Assembly: GCF_019059575.1 (NCBI RefSeq)
Contig: NW_024881566.1
Location: 372,001 to 436,000 of the forward strand
Direction of reading: 5' to 3'
DNA: 64,000 bases
Source of the DNA: Amphibalanus amphitrite
Taxonomy: Eukaryota; Arthropoda; Thecostraca; Balanomorpha; Balanidae
Shown here: piece by piece, positions 24,063 through 36,801 of the stretch
Numbering within the stretch: the first letter of the stretch is position 1
How the letters are laid out: each line of letters opens with the position of its first letter
Notes under the pieces: generated by a model
Database searches by the model: none
Seen by the model: only the letters and a program-made list of their open reading frames with translations
What the model was told of the DNA's origin: nothing
Made by a program: the position numbers and the translations under genes

Positions 24063-24618
24063 ACTGGTTGTAACATGTTACACTTTTGAAATATTGACGG
24101 CATTTCTCTTAATTAAATGATAGGTAAGATTTTTAGTGACTGGCGTAAACGTGACTATAATAAGTTGATTCGCATTTTGCCACATCTAATAGCTGCCTCA
24201 GCGACGACTTATTATATCCAATGTGTTCACCAGTGAATGGAATAGGACCTTGCACTTCATGCAAGTACAGACAGTTGGCCATTTTTTCTTTTTTATAAAA
24301 AAAAGTCTTCCGTAAACGCTTCAGCTGCCCATCAGATAAAAACCATACCGGTAAGAAGCGCTGCGGTCGCCGAACCGCCCGTGGCCGGCGGTGGCCCGTA
24401 ACGAATAGAAAAATATAAGCTTACGAAACCAAAAGATAAATGAATAAACAGACAAATTAATAAAAATAAAATTAATTTCACGTACATTCATGGAATGGGT
24501 CAGTTTTACTTTTTTTTCGTTCTGTTGTCTGTTGCAGTGTTAAAGCATTACCGAACACGAGAGGGGCTCTCCAACTCGCGCCTTCCAACCCGGTATAGAA
24601 AATTCGGTACATCTTATC
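24063..24618. other. Unassigned non-coding DNA
   Basis: AT-rich; nothing recognised. Confidence 0.4.
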
Positions 24619-25104
24619 TTAAAGGGACCCTCCCACCTTAACATTAGATTTGGGTTGAGATAGCCAAAATGGGGTCCCTGGCTCACAATTACCGGTTTCG
24701 GCACTCACAACATCGAGAAATGCCTTAAATCGGAAATATTGAATTTCAAAATTGCAGCATTTTGATTCAGAGGGGCTAATGCTTAGGAATACCCCTCTGA
24801 ATGTGTGACGTCAGCGCAAATATCTAACGATTTTTAAATGTTTGACTAAAACGTTTTGTAGCACGCGGTGGTATATGCTATTTGCGCGCAACATCTGCCG
24901 CAAACGCCGCACTTCTAAAATAACGTCGCTAGAAACAGCGGAGATCCCAAAAAAGTAAACAAAAGTAAAAGTCTAATGTCTTGAAAACCGGTGAATATTT
25001 TTCGGTGAAATTTGGTAGATATTCGTTTTCGCTCTTTCTGAACCTAGCGACATCACTTTCATGCCAATTCATAAACTTTTTTGAAGGTGGGAGGGTCCCT
25101 TTAA
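24619..25104 (+). mobile_element. TTAA-flanked MITE, copy 2 (complete, 486 bp)
   Basis: TTAA followed by AGGGACCCTCCCACCTT, ending AAGGTGGGAGGGTCCCT then TTAA. The ends are perfect inverted repeats of about 20 bp. Highly similar to the copy at 7581-8054, with a few small indels, so the family is relatively young. A TGACGTCA site is at 24806-24813. No coding capacity. Confidence 0.9.
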
Positions 25105-25269
25105 AAAAGAAATCTGCAACCATTGTCTTTTCAATCGTCTTTTTTACGATAATTTTGTTTCTTTGAAGGACATCGGAGCGGTTAAAAACACATTGGATAT
25201 GCTCGTCTCAGCGATATGGGTCGATTGCTTTGTTATTTAACGTTTTGCGGTCAGAATGACCAGGCGCAA

Positions 25270-25610
25270 GACTAGGTGAGGCCGGCCTTTTACGACCAAT
25301 TTGTGTCTTTCATTCAACTTAACTTGACGAGAAAATACACGACAGTGATCAGGACTAAACCATTTTCACCCTCTGAAGGTCAAATCGTTGACCTCAGTTC
25401 AAATCTGGGAACGCCTTTGAAATGTGCTGCAAGAGAGCTATCGAATGTAAGTTTTTGCGTGGCGCAGTAGTTGTATTATTCACGAGACAATGTTTATAGC
25501 AATTTTGAAACGGGGAATTTTGACATTGGGTTATTTCTGAGGGCTTTGCAATTAACCTGACCTAAAAAAAAATAATAAGCATACGTTCTTCGCCCCAAAA
25601 GGCGTTTAAC
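25270..25610 (+). mobile_element. Fragment of a TTAA-type hairpin element
   Basis: The blocks 'ccctctgaaggtcaaatcgttgacct', 'gagctatcgaatg', 'gcgtggcgcagtagttgtatt' and 'aacctgacctaaaaaa' align in order with the right half of the elements at 15394 and 19543. The left half and both termini are missing. Confidence 0.7.
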
Positions 25611-27624
25611 TGATTAGTAAAATATGGTAAACAAAAGTAAATAATATGGCTAAGAAAGTTTACTATAATAACGGTATATCCATATCGCAGACTGGATTGG
25701 CTACCTATTTAGTTATTCTGAAAAACATTGCAATCTTTTTCCACTCCTTGTAAGGCTAAGGTACAATTGCGATGGCCTTCGTAGCACACCACCTTTATCG
25801 CAACCTCTGCTACCAATAATCAGCGCCCCTGTCCTTAGCTGGACTTTGACGTCAGCTCCCGAGAAAAGGAGCACGGGTTACTGGAGGCGACCTCGTTCAA
25901 TCAGTCCGATATGCGGCAATATTTCCATACGGCTGTCGGCGCTCCTTGTCGACACATCGGTGTCTGGAGAGGCGGTGTTCAGCAGGGCCGGTGGCGCCGT
26001 GCGGCCGTGGCCCCGGCCACCCTATCGGTGTTTGTACCGAGCGACTGGCCGTGCCCGTCGGTCGTGTCGCGCCGTGTCGGACCGCCGGGTGGCCGACACC
26101 CCTCCTGGCCGGCGCACCGTTAGTTTGAGGGGCGGGGCGGAGATACACGGCTCCGACCAGCAGCGACACACCTGCTCTGTCGGAGACACGGGCTGTGTCA
26201 CTGAGGGCACACGGGTCGTGTCGGTTTGAGGTCACACCCAGAATCCCTGACAGAACTCGCGCATCACTTCGAGGAAGCTCTAGTCATGCATCGACAGAGT
26301 AATCGGTGTATGATTACCCGACCCCGCACAGTGTCAGAACAGGTCATGCGTGGTGTCACCGACATGTCACAGGTGTCACCTATCGTCAGTCACCAGCGCC
26401 TCTCGTCACCGTTCGGCCGTCTGAGCCGGGGCGGGGGCGGGGGCGGGGGCGGCGCGGTCGCCACTGCCGCCCTGTCCCCAGTGTGGGAGGGAAAGTCGCC
26501 GCTGTGATCCTCCGGCCGCCTTATCTGTCGGATGAGGCCGGCTGGCCGGCAATCAGGGTCCGTTAAATCGACCGTCAGGCCGACAAGGGTTCCCACTTGT
26601 CGTGGCCAAACAAGGCGTGCGGGCGGTGTCACGCCGCCGCGCCGGTCGCCGACTCCGTCTGCGGCCGACGGACACAGCCGCAATTAGGGGACGGCGGCCC
26701 ATGAGTCGGCTCACCTGTGAGCCTAAAACCCCCCGCCACGGACCACAACACAGCAGCCAGATCGTGTTTTGAATTTGTGAACTAATCTCGGCCATCTTTT
26801 CCCAGTAATTAGTGACTCGACCTAATTAAGTAAAAATGGTTGCTCAGAAAGACGGCTTCCTAAAACAACACATGACAATAATATGCATGTCTGCTTCGTT
26901 ATCAGTAAGACAGTGACCTTTGGGCTTGCTGGGCTTTATCAGTCATCTCTAGCGTCTAAGTCAGATCCTCCATTCATAGAAATCGCAATCATGGATTAAA
27001 AAAGGTTCATCCTACAGTAATTCGTTTGAAATGTTATCATTCCTCAATTTACTTCGCCCCTTCAAGGGAAAATATATTTTCCCGTAGTCTTTCTCACCTT
27101 GCATTAACGAAGCGGTGGACAGCGCATTTGCCGATTTATCCGCTCGCTGTTGAATACTGAAACAGGCGCGGAGGCCGCCGACAGAGAAGTCTGTCGTATC
27201 CCTGACATAGATAACAGTGGAGTGGGAGGGAAGCGGATGGGCCGACGACACGCCCGCATCGGCTCACCCGCGGCCGGCGATACGGATCTCAATTAGGGAG
27301 GTGACCCACAGGTGTGCCGGCCGCCGACCAAAATGGTAGCGCCCGGACGGGCCAATAACGGGGCGAGCGGTCCCACTAATCCGCAGACAAACATCTTATG
27401 TGACCGGCCGCGGAGGACGGACAGGGGCCGCTGAGGAGGGAAGGACGGAGGGGAGTGGGCAGACGGCCGCGCCGGTCACCGAGAACCTGCTAATGGCGCG
27501 GGGCAGACACCCGTCTGTGACCCCGGCACAGCCGGTGTCTCTGTGTGTGAGTAGATGCTGTCGACAGGTGCACAGGTGGTCAGCGGTGGCGGTGACCCGC
27601 GGCAAAGGGGAGGGGAGAGATTGG
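25611..27624. other. Unassigned DNA with a CpG-rich island at about 25840-26760
   Basis: The island is dense in CGG/CCG and contains four GGGGGC units at 26429-26452 that fit a G-quadruplex pattern. Overlapping frames on all strands are composition-driven. No exon is supported. The remaining parts are AT-rich, then GC-rich again from 27120. Confidence 0.4.
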
Positions 27625-27870
27625 GATCTGAGCACGGGTAGGTACAGGGTGACCCGGGACGAGGGGGGAGGCACCGGGCACAGGTGAACAGAGCCAGAGG
27701 ACACGGAGTGGAGGGGAGGGGTGGGGAGGGTTCGGGGCACAGGTGGTCAGAGCCGGAGGACCCAGAGTGGAGGGGAGGTCTGAGAGGGGTCTGAGCAGGT
27801 ACAGGTGCAAAGGGTGACCCGGGGTGAGGGGAGGGGTGGAGGGGCCCAGGTGGGCAGCCCAGCCGTCGTG
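27625..27870. repeat. G-rich imperfect tandem repeat
   Basis: Units share 'ggcacaggtg.(a/g)(a/t)cagagcc(a/g)gagga(c)', 'gagtggaggggagg' and 'gtacaggt(g)...gggtgacccgggg'. About two to three imperfect copies of some 80-100 bp. Confidence 0.75.
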
Positions 27871-30387
27871 AACGGGTCGGCCGCCGCGCAGGCACACAAT
27901 CTGAATTGAGTCGGGGTGGAAGATGGCTGTCTTCCGGCCGGCGCCGCTGCTTCCAGCGTGGCTCCCACCGTAAATTGGGGCTGCTCAAGCTGATTTGTAC
28001 AATCGTCTAGCCTCTCAGGTTTTATGGTCGGATTAAACGGGTGGGAGGGTGGCTTGGCCGCTTTACAGTGCATGTAGCAGCTGGGGTCGCGGCGAGCTCC
28101 CACACCCGCTGCGAATTGAGCCGTCGGACGGCACCGACTCGCCGCGGTCTCACCGAGTGCATTGATAGCCCACACGCATCACCTTGTCATCCTTCAAATT
28201 ACGTCTGCTCCGTCGCAGAAAAACTGAGCTCTGGGCCGACCTGGGCTCTAAACAACACAGTTGTTTAGAATCAGTGTGTGATACAAGAAGCGATGGCGAA
28301 TGGTGATGATTTCACAGGCATCATGTTTGTGTGCCTCATGACAGCTGAAATAAAACGTGAGAACGGGCAGCGAAGATTGCTTTGAACCGGCCGTTGTACG
28401 AGCTATTTCCCGATTTCCTGTCTGTGTCATAGACTGCCGAGAATGTTGATCATCCCGATTCTTAGAAGCCTCGTTGATTTTTTCAGATCACTCGTTTTCG
28501 GCTGATCAATCGTACTTCCTGGATGAACAGAAATGTTCAGCATTTCGTGGAACTGAAGCGGATCTCACAACGCAATCGCACATGAAAACAAATCGCAGGC
28601 GAAGGAATGACACTAGATGAGAAAAAAAACCCTAAAATGTAACAATTGACTTATGAGGTAACCCCTTCTTAAGCAAGATGACTCCAAGCCGCTTTTTTCG
28701 CGGGAAACTTTTTGATGAAACTTGACAACGACACGAATTGCAAACTGTGTCACTTAAGTCTTTCACTCCAATTTGGAGTTGCTTAATGGGTTTCCACTGA
28801 CAAATGACTGGCAAGTTTCCAGTGACACCAGCAGACGTGCCCGCATACCTTCAGGAAGAAACACCTACGGGACTTGGATTTTTTATTGTCGTTATCTGTT
28901 CACATATTACCACCTTCTTCCGGCCAAAAGAGAATGCGATCACTCACATTCCAGACCGGCTGATCGTATACCGTTGCTTGAAGATGCGATACGCCGCACG
29001 TTTTGAGCCCTGACTATGTAGCTGTCAAGAAGCCTGTTAGCCCATTCAGCCGGCCAGAGATGGGGCGACTGAGCCGGGTTTTCTGATGAGATTACAGAGT
29101 ACACGATGTCTGTTGGACGGCACACCTTGCCACGCAATGTAATCGCCGGAAGCAGCGGTCCGCCAGGCGAGACTGACCGTCTCAGTGAAAACTGTCCACG
29201 GTCCAGGGACGAAATTCGTACTTCGTACAGCTCTCAATGAATGAACAGCTATTGACGACTACAAAGCTACCTGGACCAGAATTCTGGGCTCTTTGCGCTC
29301 CTTTTTCGATGCACAGCTAACAGCTATCCACGGACGCATATCGCTATGCTCTTCATGACGCCCAAAGTAGTTACATCGGAATTTTAGACAAGCTGGTTAG
29401 CGCCCCGTGTCTTCTCTTGTCGCTTCTTGTTTACTTAGTCCGTACACCGAGTTTAAGTGCGACCACCGTCGATGTTGTGGTAAAATTACAAGTGTTTCAG
29501 CATGAGGTGAGATATGAAATATTCGGCATGAGACTCGTTACTTAATTACCGTCGCTGAGCGTCGCCATGCTGTAAGGCCGGACAACCGACGCGTTGTTGT
29601 CTGTAGTTGATGAGGTCGGCCCAAATCCGGATCCCCTCCTTCCAGACGGTGCACCCACGGGCTCAATTAGGATCAGCAGCACGGGTCGCGGTCCAAATCC
29701 GCCGGCGTGGCTGGCCGGGCGAGTTCTCTGTCGCGTGTGTACTGGGAAACTGCCGAGCACGGCGTCAGGGGCCGCCGTAAGCCCACGCCTCCGTAAGCAC
29801 CGACTTCTTAGGCTCATATCTCGCTGGGCACGTGCGCGTCCGCTGTTCCCTTACTATCTGAACTGAAGTTCTTTGAAAGAGGGCTAATAGGCGGAAATGG
29901 GTTGGCTTGGGCATGGGCAAAATATACAAATGTTTCGATCACTACACGCTCTGACAAAATTTCATCAACGAAAGCAATGGATCATCCGTCTTTCCACCAT
30001 ACGGACCCTTAGGTACACCATTTTTTTTTCTTGATAAGCAATTCCTGTAGGTATCCGGCTGCTGACCGCCCCATCGATAAACAGTGGAAGGAGTGAACCC
30101 GATGGAGTACGAGGTCGCATTAGCACGTCTAGGTAACCTGCTCCTAAGGACGAGCTGAGTCGTGGCGGCACACTTACTACCAATCTCATCAGCCCAATGC
30201 CAGGTTCTTATTCTCCCACTCAAAGGCTTCAAATTTCAAGGCCTAGTTACGTACGGATGTCTGTGTGCGTGTCTGCTTGCGTCTATTATTGTGTTTGCGT
30301 GCGAACTGTGAGCCTAGGCCCTAGGCATATAACTGGGTCAAGGCATGTGGTTATTTTTGGCACAATGAGCAAAAAAGCAAACGGTCT
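27871..30387. other. Unassigned non-coding DNA
   Basis: Mixed GC- and AT-rich sequence. Frames of 60-140 codons lack family signatures, start context or conserved splice structure. Confidence 0.4.
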
Positions 30388-31577
30388 TTAACCCGCGCCC
30401 CGCTGGGGGGGGCAGAATCTGCCCCCCCCCTCCCGTTTTTCGCCAATAACTTCTAAACGCGTTACGCCAGCGACGTCAAACTTTCAGTACCTTATCATAC
30501 ATCAATTTGACACGTTCCCTGAAACTTTGAGCGAAATCCGTCGGAAATTTTTTGAGAAATTGACGTTTTAATGACGTCATGTTCGCCATTTTCGCCTAAA
30601 AAACGGCAAAATTTCAAACGCCGCTAACTTCTTCATTTTTAAAGGAATTAAGACGTAACAAAAAAGGTTATACGTGATTCTACTTTGTCTATCAAATGGC
30701 TATCTCGGTTTTTTGAAAATTTTGGATTTTGGCCAAAATTTTTCCAAAAAACTGACTTTTTTGGGAAAATATTTATAAAATCCAAAATTTTGAGTTTATC
30801 GAAAAAACCGGAATATATGTCAAAGAAGTGGTCTATGTGCACCTACATACCAATTTTTAGAAGAATCGGTTCAAAAATGTGGGAGTTATTCAAAATTTTA
30901 TGACGTCACGACACACAAAAATTTTGAAAAATGATTTTTTTGGAAGTTCTAGACCTCGTACGGAAATAAAAATAGCACCATTCGATTCGCCGTGAAAAAC
31001 TGCATCGGATAGACACCTTTTTAGGCCTTAACAACCAACTTCAAAATTTTGACCTCACTTGACCTGACCTTGACTTGACCTCGACCTGAAATTCATCCAG
31101 AGGTGGTCCATATCACTTATTGAGTGTGCCTATTGAATTCCATGAGTAAAATGACCCATAAAACATGTGTCGCACATGCCCTTTTCTATATTTTGTTTTT
31201 GGTGACCTGACCTGACCTGACCTGACCTTGACCTTGACCTTTGAATGACATTGTGTGCAACGACTATTGTCTTGGTAGTCTAAGAACACGTTTTGGGCAA
31301 TCAGTCTCAGTCCATTCTTCGGCAACTACGGTGCAAGGCCGATACTGTAGAAACTTGCATTTTGTACCCTTGACCTGACCTTGACCTGACCTCTGACCTA
31401 CTTAAGCAAAAAAAAATTGGGCTCTTAAGATCCGCCTTGTTGAGAGCTTTCGATTGCCGTTTTCCCCGTCTTTCTACGACCATCGGTTCGGAAGTTAGAC
31501 AGGGGGGGCAGAATCTGCCCCCCCCCCCCCCCCAGCAGGGCGCGTATGGCTGAATAGCCCAGCGGGGCGCGGGTTAA
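30388..31577 (+). mobile_element. TTAA-type hairpin element, GCAGAATCTGC loop
   Basis: TTAA then CCCGCGCCCCGCTGGGG on the left; CAGCGGGGCGCGGG then TTAA on the right. Both ends carry a G-run / GCAGAATCTGC / C-run hairpin (30407-30431 and 31502-31533). It contains a GACCT array at 31203-31242 and TGACGTCA at 30572-30579 and 30901-30908. A CAGCAGGGCGCG segment is repeated about 45 bp before the right end, a feature also seen in the element at 15394. No transposase. Confidence 0.88.
31203..31242. promoter_or_regulatory. Tandem TGACC(T) array
   Basis: TGACC repeated with 5- and 6-bp spacing (about seven units), i.e. head-to-tail AGGTCA half-sites on the minus strand, inside the TTAA element. Regulatory activity is an inference from the motif only. 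Confidence 0.45.
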
Positions 31578-31652
31578 GTGGGCTGAAATACCTAATCTTA
31601 TATCAATCAGCCTGAAAGACGAAGGCGAAGCGGTCTAGGCCATCAAAACAAA

Positions 31653-32636
31653 TTAACCCGCGCCTTGGTGGGGCCTGTTTATAACGCGACCTGGTGGGGG
31701 AGGGGGTTATTTTTTGCCCCCCCCCCTCGTATCTCCAAAACTACTGGACGGATCCGCAAAATTCAAACGGCGTTCGAAAGGCCTGTCAAATTTGTCGAAG
31801 AAAACCAAATTTCATTGACCTCGGGGTTACCGATGACGTCACAGGTCAGGTCAAAGATTAAATGTTTCACCGTTCACGGGTCTTCTAGGGAATGCGCTAT
31901 AACACCGAGGAAAACGCATTTTATCGAGAATCAGCGATAGGGCGTCACTTGCCTAGTACATATAAAAAGGTCAAATTTTAAAGTTGATAGTTTTGCATAA
32001 AATGGGTATTGATTCGATGCAGCTCGTCACGGGAAGTCTAATGGTGGTCTTTGTTTTGCGCCACGGGGTCTAGAATTGCTAAAAATTAGTTTGAAAAATT
32101 TGACGTCATCAATTTCGAACAGTTTTTTCGCTATAACTTCGCCAAAAAAGGCATCAATCTCAAATTTGGTATGTGGATAGAAAATGGTAAGGACTATCAC
32201 ATATATTCCGGTTTTTGCGAAAATTCAAAAAAAAAACTTTTTGGATTTTTCGGCTATTATATTAAAAAATCTTTTCTTATTTTTGGGGGGCAAAATCCGA
32301 AAATATCAATAATCCGAGATAGCAGTTTTGTAGCCATATCAATTCTACAGCTTTTATGTAGTTATCATTTTTCTGTATTTGCAAAGCTATAGGCCTCACA
32401 GCTCTTCCCGCGAAACCCTTTTTTGGGTCGAAAACGGCAGAACATGATATCACTCTGACGTCATTTCCTATCATAGCTTTTGGAAATTGTTTTGGTCACA
32501 ATGTGTAAAATTGATGTCCGGGAGGGTAATTAAAGTTTGCTGACGATCGGCGCAGCGGTTCTGGAGATATATCGAAAAGTCTGGAGGGGGGGGGGGGCAA
32601 AAAATAGCCCCCCCCCCCCACCAGGGCGCGGGTTAA
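31653..32636 (+). mobile_element. TTAA-type hairpin element, TTATTTTTTGCC loop
   Basis: TTAA then CCCGCGCCTTGGTGGGG; the right end is CACCAGGGCGCGGG then TTAA. The hairpin is GGGGG TTATTTTTTG CCCCC on the left and GGGG CAAAAAATAG CCCC on the right, i.e. the same loop inverted. Contains TGACGTCA at 31834-31841, 32101-32108 and 32456-32463. Only about 75 bp separate it from the previous element. AGGTCA hexamers are fewer than in the 15394 copy. Confidence 0.88.
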
Positions 32637-33540
32637 CAGTGAAGTAGATCAGTCAAAGCAGCAGACCACCAGGCTGTCTCCTTTTCAATAAAATGTCACA
32701 AATGCAAGCGCCACATATATAATTCACAGATACAATTTTTTACATGTTCTTGAATGATTTTTCTTGCTGGAAGAATGTACTTCACTCCTACAACTAAAAG
32801 CCAAAACTGATTTATAGCAATAACTTCGATGACGTCTTCACATGCTTCCTTCACGTGAGACCCTTACCTTGGTATCGTTCCCGCTGCATCTTCCTCGTTA
32901 TTCGCAATCCAGCAGGAATATCTTTTTTTCCGAGAAATTCTTTCCTCTTCCCCTGAAGACTCTGTCATCCATTTAAGTAGATATTTCCTTGAGTTTCCTT
33001 TTATTTGCTCTTATAAATGGGACCATAGTCAGAGGCGCTCTGGAGCCTTACACTTGGTGAGGGTCATTAGTGTTATGGCGATCACTGACAGCTTCATTCA
33101 CGATTAACAGTTCGTGATAACTCCATTGATGTGCATCGTGTCATGAATGAAACGAGTCCACTTTTCTTGGTAACTAGACATTATGTAAATATTCCATTTA
33201 GTAAGAGTTTGACACAGCTAAGTCAAGCATAGCACGGAAAAGCTTTGTATTATGACATAAGTTACTGGGAATGTTTCGTACTTAGGTCGAATGATATTTC
33301 AGACTCATTACTAGAGCGCTTTGAAACAAGCTGTAAACAATGAAAGCCATGCGAGTAATTAAGCATTCGTAAAGCGTTGCATGCAGCAGTTCATGATTCG
33401 GCGACAGACATCGACAGAATATCATCAGGCACCGCATTTAGTCATGTCTCGTTGTGGGAGGCTGTCCCTTCCGGGCAGCGTGCCCGTGGCCCCTGATTGA
33501 CTGAGTAACATGACACGGGCTCCTCTGTCCCACTGCTGGT
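32637..33540. other. Unassigned non-coding DNA
   Basis: AT-rich; nothing recognised. Confidence 0.4.
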
Positions 33541-33885
33541 TGGCACCCGACAGTCTGCTAAGTGCTAACCTCTACCCGGCAGTCTGCAGATCGGATAGGT
33601 CGGTAGTCTGTTGGTCGTTACAGTCTGCTGGTCGGTACGGTCCGCTAGTCGATAATCTGCTCACTTCTGCCCGACAGTCTGATGGTCGGCATAGTCTGTT
33701 GGTCAGTACAGTCTGCTGACGGGAGCAGCCTGTTAGCAAAGTCTGTTGGCCGGTCACCATATTCTGCTAGCCTGAAAGTAGAGTCTGTTAGCCTGTCAGC
33801 CGTCTGCTGGCCTGTCAGCAGAGTCTGCTGCCCAGCACAGGCTGCTGGTGTGAACAGTCTGCTGGCCTGTCAGCAGAGTCTCCCG
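33541..33885. repeat. CAGTCTGCTGGTCGGTA-type minisatellite
   Basis: About 20- to 30-bp irregular units centred on CAGTCTGCTGG, alternating with GTCGGTA, GCCTGTCAG or similar. About 14 degenerate units. Confidence 0.9.
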
Positions 33886-35084
33886 GCCGGCCTCTGCCGT
33901 GCCGCCGCTCCCAGCGGGCCAGATTAGAGGCACCCGCCACCTGCCGCGTCTGCGCACCAGCCCTAATGCAATCAGGCCATATAACTAGCAACAGGACGGA
34001 CGGCCGGCCCGGCCAGCGACGCCACTCATGCAACTTCCACGAACGGAGCTGGCCGGCCCGGAAATGATGTCCGCGCCGTTCACATCTAGCCGGGCCGACC
34101 GACCGGCCGGCTTACGGGCCGTCTGGGCTGTCCGGCGAGCAGCATTGTGAGCCCCTCACATCGGAGACGCAGACACCGGGAATTCACATCTGCGCGCCTT
34201 GGCTTGTGGTGGTCGTAGTCTGGCTCATAGATTGAACGGTCTTGGCATCATTAATTTCCGTCATTATTTCGTCCATGCTTCCCGCTTCCCACCCTTGCCG
34301 GGCGTTTCGTGACGACCTCGAACCGGCGGACTATGCTCCGGCCGGGATAATGAGCAGCCTGGCGCCGAGCCACCGGCAGCGTTCCCGGCGCAGACTCCCA
34401 CGCCATTTCCCCTCGATCATCATCCCAGCTACAAAGCCAATGCAGTTTTTCTATCGGAAAAGTTATTTAAATTCTCCTCTTTCCTTTTTAAGGGTAGCAT
34501 TTGATTTTTTTTCGCTTCATCACAGCACTCAGCTTCGCAAAAACTAAACTGATCGGAATTGAATAATGCTCGTCTGTTGATTGGTGGCGCAGTGTTTTAA
34601 AAATGGCTTATTTTTATGCATTCCTTTCACAATGCCTGAATAAAATACCCACCTCGTTTGGTCCGACTCATGGTAAACCAGAGGGTCATCTTCAACCACT
34701 CATCCATTTTCTTAAACCTCTTTTTGGTTTATCTCATTAATGCGTTATGCATGGGTCATCAGATTATCTATATCTCACCATTGTTCTCTGGACTATCGTA
34801 CATTACGTATGTACCTAAATGTAGCAGGGGTTTCTCAAATCCGTTCAAATTAAAAATCAAGTAAACTGGTTTACCTCAACTCTCAACACCGTGGCAGGTC
34901 CGTCCTACGTCAAGCCCGCTCCTTGTTTCATAGCCGGCATCAGTCAGCTTGGCTCACTCCCAACTCCAATGAGCTCTGTTTCTAAGCTCATGCAGCAGCT
35001 CCGTCTTAGCTCTATCGCAAACTATAACTACGACTTGGTCCACAGCTGCAACGCTCCTCGCTGAGCCAGGACGGAGCACAGATC
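33886..35084. other. Unassigned DNA, GC-rich at its start
   Basis: 33886-34420 is CpG- and CCGG-rich, then AT-rich. Nothing supported as coding. Confidence 0.4.
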
Positions 35085-35560
35085 CTGACCGTCACAGTCT
35101 GTCTCGTCAGTGTAAGACAGACAGTAACCGTCCCGTTTGTGTTAGCAAGACAGTAGCCAGTATAAGGCAAACAGAAGCCAGTGTAAGACAAACATTAGCC
35201 GCCCCGTCAGTGTTAGACAGACAGTAGCCGCCCCGTCAGCGTTAGGCAGACAGCCCGTCAGCCCGTCCCGTCACGTCAGTGCCAGGAATACAGTAGCCGT
35301 CCCGTCCAGTCAGTGTTAGACAGACAGTAGCCGTCACGTCAGTGCTAGGCAGACAGTAGCCGTCCCGTTAGTGTTAGACAGACAGTAGCCAATTGGACAC
35401 ATAGTAGCCCACCGTTCAGTGCTAGACAGACAGTAACCGCCCCGTCGGTGTTAGACAGACAGTAGAAGCCAGTGCTAGACAGACAGTAGCCAGTATTAGA
35501 CAGACAGTAGCCGTTCCGTCTCAGTGTTAGACAGACAGTAGCCGCCCGTCAGTGTTTACA
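35085..35560. repeat. About 29-bp minisatellite, GTGTTAGACAGACAGTAGCCG type
   Basis: About 16 degenerate units of CAGTGTTAGACAGACAGTAGCCGCCCCGT cut to variable length. Units are contiguous with drifted copies and have no unique spacers, so this is not a CRISPR array. Confidence 0.92.
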
Positions 35561-36095
35561 GGCGACGTGCAATAGCCTCGTGCCTGCCGGAGATTTTTTC
35601 CTGATCGGCGCCTCGATTTGTGGGAAGGGCGCCCCGTAATAGTGCTTATTAACTGCCGAGTCTTGTGCTACACTGACGTCAAACGTTCAAAGGATATCAC
35701 TTCCCCGTCGGCATATTTGGAAAATAGTTTTAAATCTTCTAGGAAGTATCTTGTGGTTATATCTTGGGATGAGTAAGATAATATTTATATGTTCACAAAT
35801 AATGGCAAATGACTGGGACTGCGATGGCGATTCCGAATTTATATGGTACCGTTCAAGCGTTCTTCCAGGAGGCAGCCAGTAGCAGCTCTAATACAGCCTG
35901 TCAGTGGAGCCGTAGAGTCGTGTTAGTGTGAGTCGGCTATTAACATTGGCACATGCAACTGGGTGCGGGCCGGCACGCGCCGTGGCAGGGCGGCCCGGCC
36001 GGCGGCTCAGTGAGCCGGGGAAGGCCGCCACCGTGCGCCCCGCCCCCAGCGCACCGCAATGGGCGCATTCCTGATCAGTGCTGCACACGATCGGC
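35561..36095. other. Unassigned non-coding DNA
   Basis: Contains a GC-rich patch near 35950-36060; no gene supported. Confidence 0.4.
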
Positions 36096-36480
36096 TACTG
36101 CCGTGAAACGGCGCCTAAACAACGCCAAAAGGGCGCTCAAACGGAGCCCAAACAGCGCCAAAACAGAGCCTAAACAGTGGCGAAACAGCGCCTAAATAAC
36201 GGCGAAACGGCGCCCAAAGAGCGCCCAAAGAGCGCCCAGGCCAAACGCGCCACAACAGCGCATAGACAGCACACAAGCATCACAAAAATATCACACAAAC
36301 ATCACCCAAATGTCACCCAGCAACACTCAAACAGCGCCTAAGCAGCAGCAAATCAGCAGAGCCACAGCGCCACAAAATATCCCAACAACGCCCAAACAGT
36401 GCCACAAAAGCAGTGAAGCAGCGCCCAAATAGCTCCCAAAAGTGGTGAAGCGGAGACGAAACAGCAACTAAAGTAGTAAA
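36096..36480. repeat. Degenerate GCGCC(T/C)AAACA tandem tract
   Basis: Units of about 13-18 bp such as GGCGCCTAAACAAC, GCGCTCAAACGGA and GCGCCCAAAGA, degenerating rightward into CACAAACATCACCC text. Confidence 0.82.
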
Positions 36481-36801
36481 AGGGAGATGAATGAATCAGG
36501 ACTTTGGATAACCTGCTGGATGCCATTTGAAGGCCCGAATATAATCCATATCGCATTTATTGAGCAGTACACGAATCTTGTAAATTAATTAATCACATAA
36601 TTGGTGGGTCGGTTTCGTCTCAAAGCCTCTCCAGTGCCTTTTAAAAGCATAGTTAGTCTAAAGTATGTCCTAAGCATTGCGACAGCAGCCAGCTAAGTCA
36701 GCTTGCAGCTTCTCGCGGTTCCCCCTGGAGAGTGGTGTCAGCTGCCTGATCCGACCCGTGGGAGCTTTGTACGTTGAAGTTCGCTCTCAGTGGGGCTCTA
36801 T

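Noticed and set aside
35085..35560. CRISPR-like array of about 29-bp repeats
   Set aside because: Units are contiguous and drifted, with no unique spacers, and the genome is eukaryotic.
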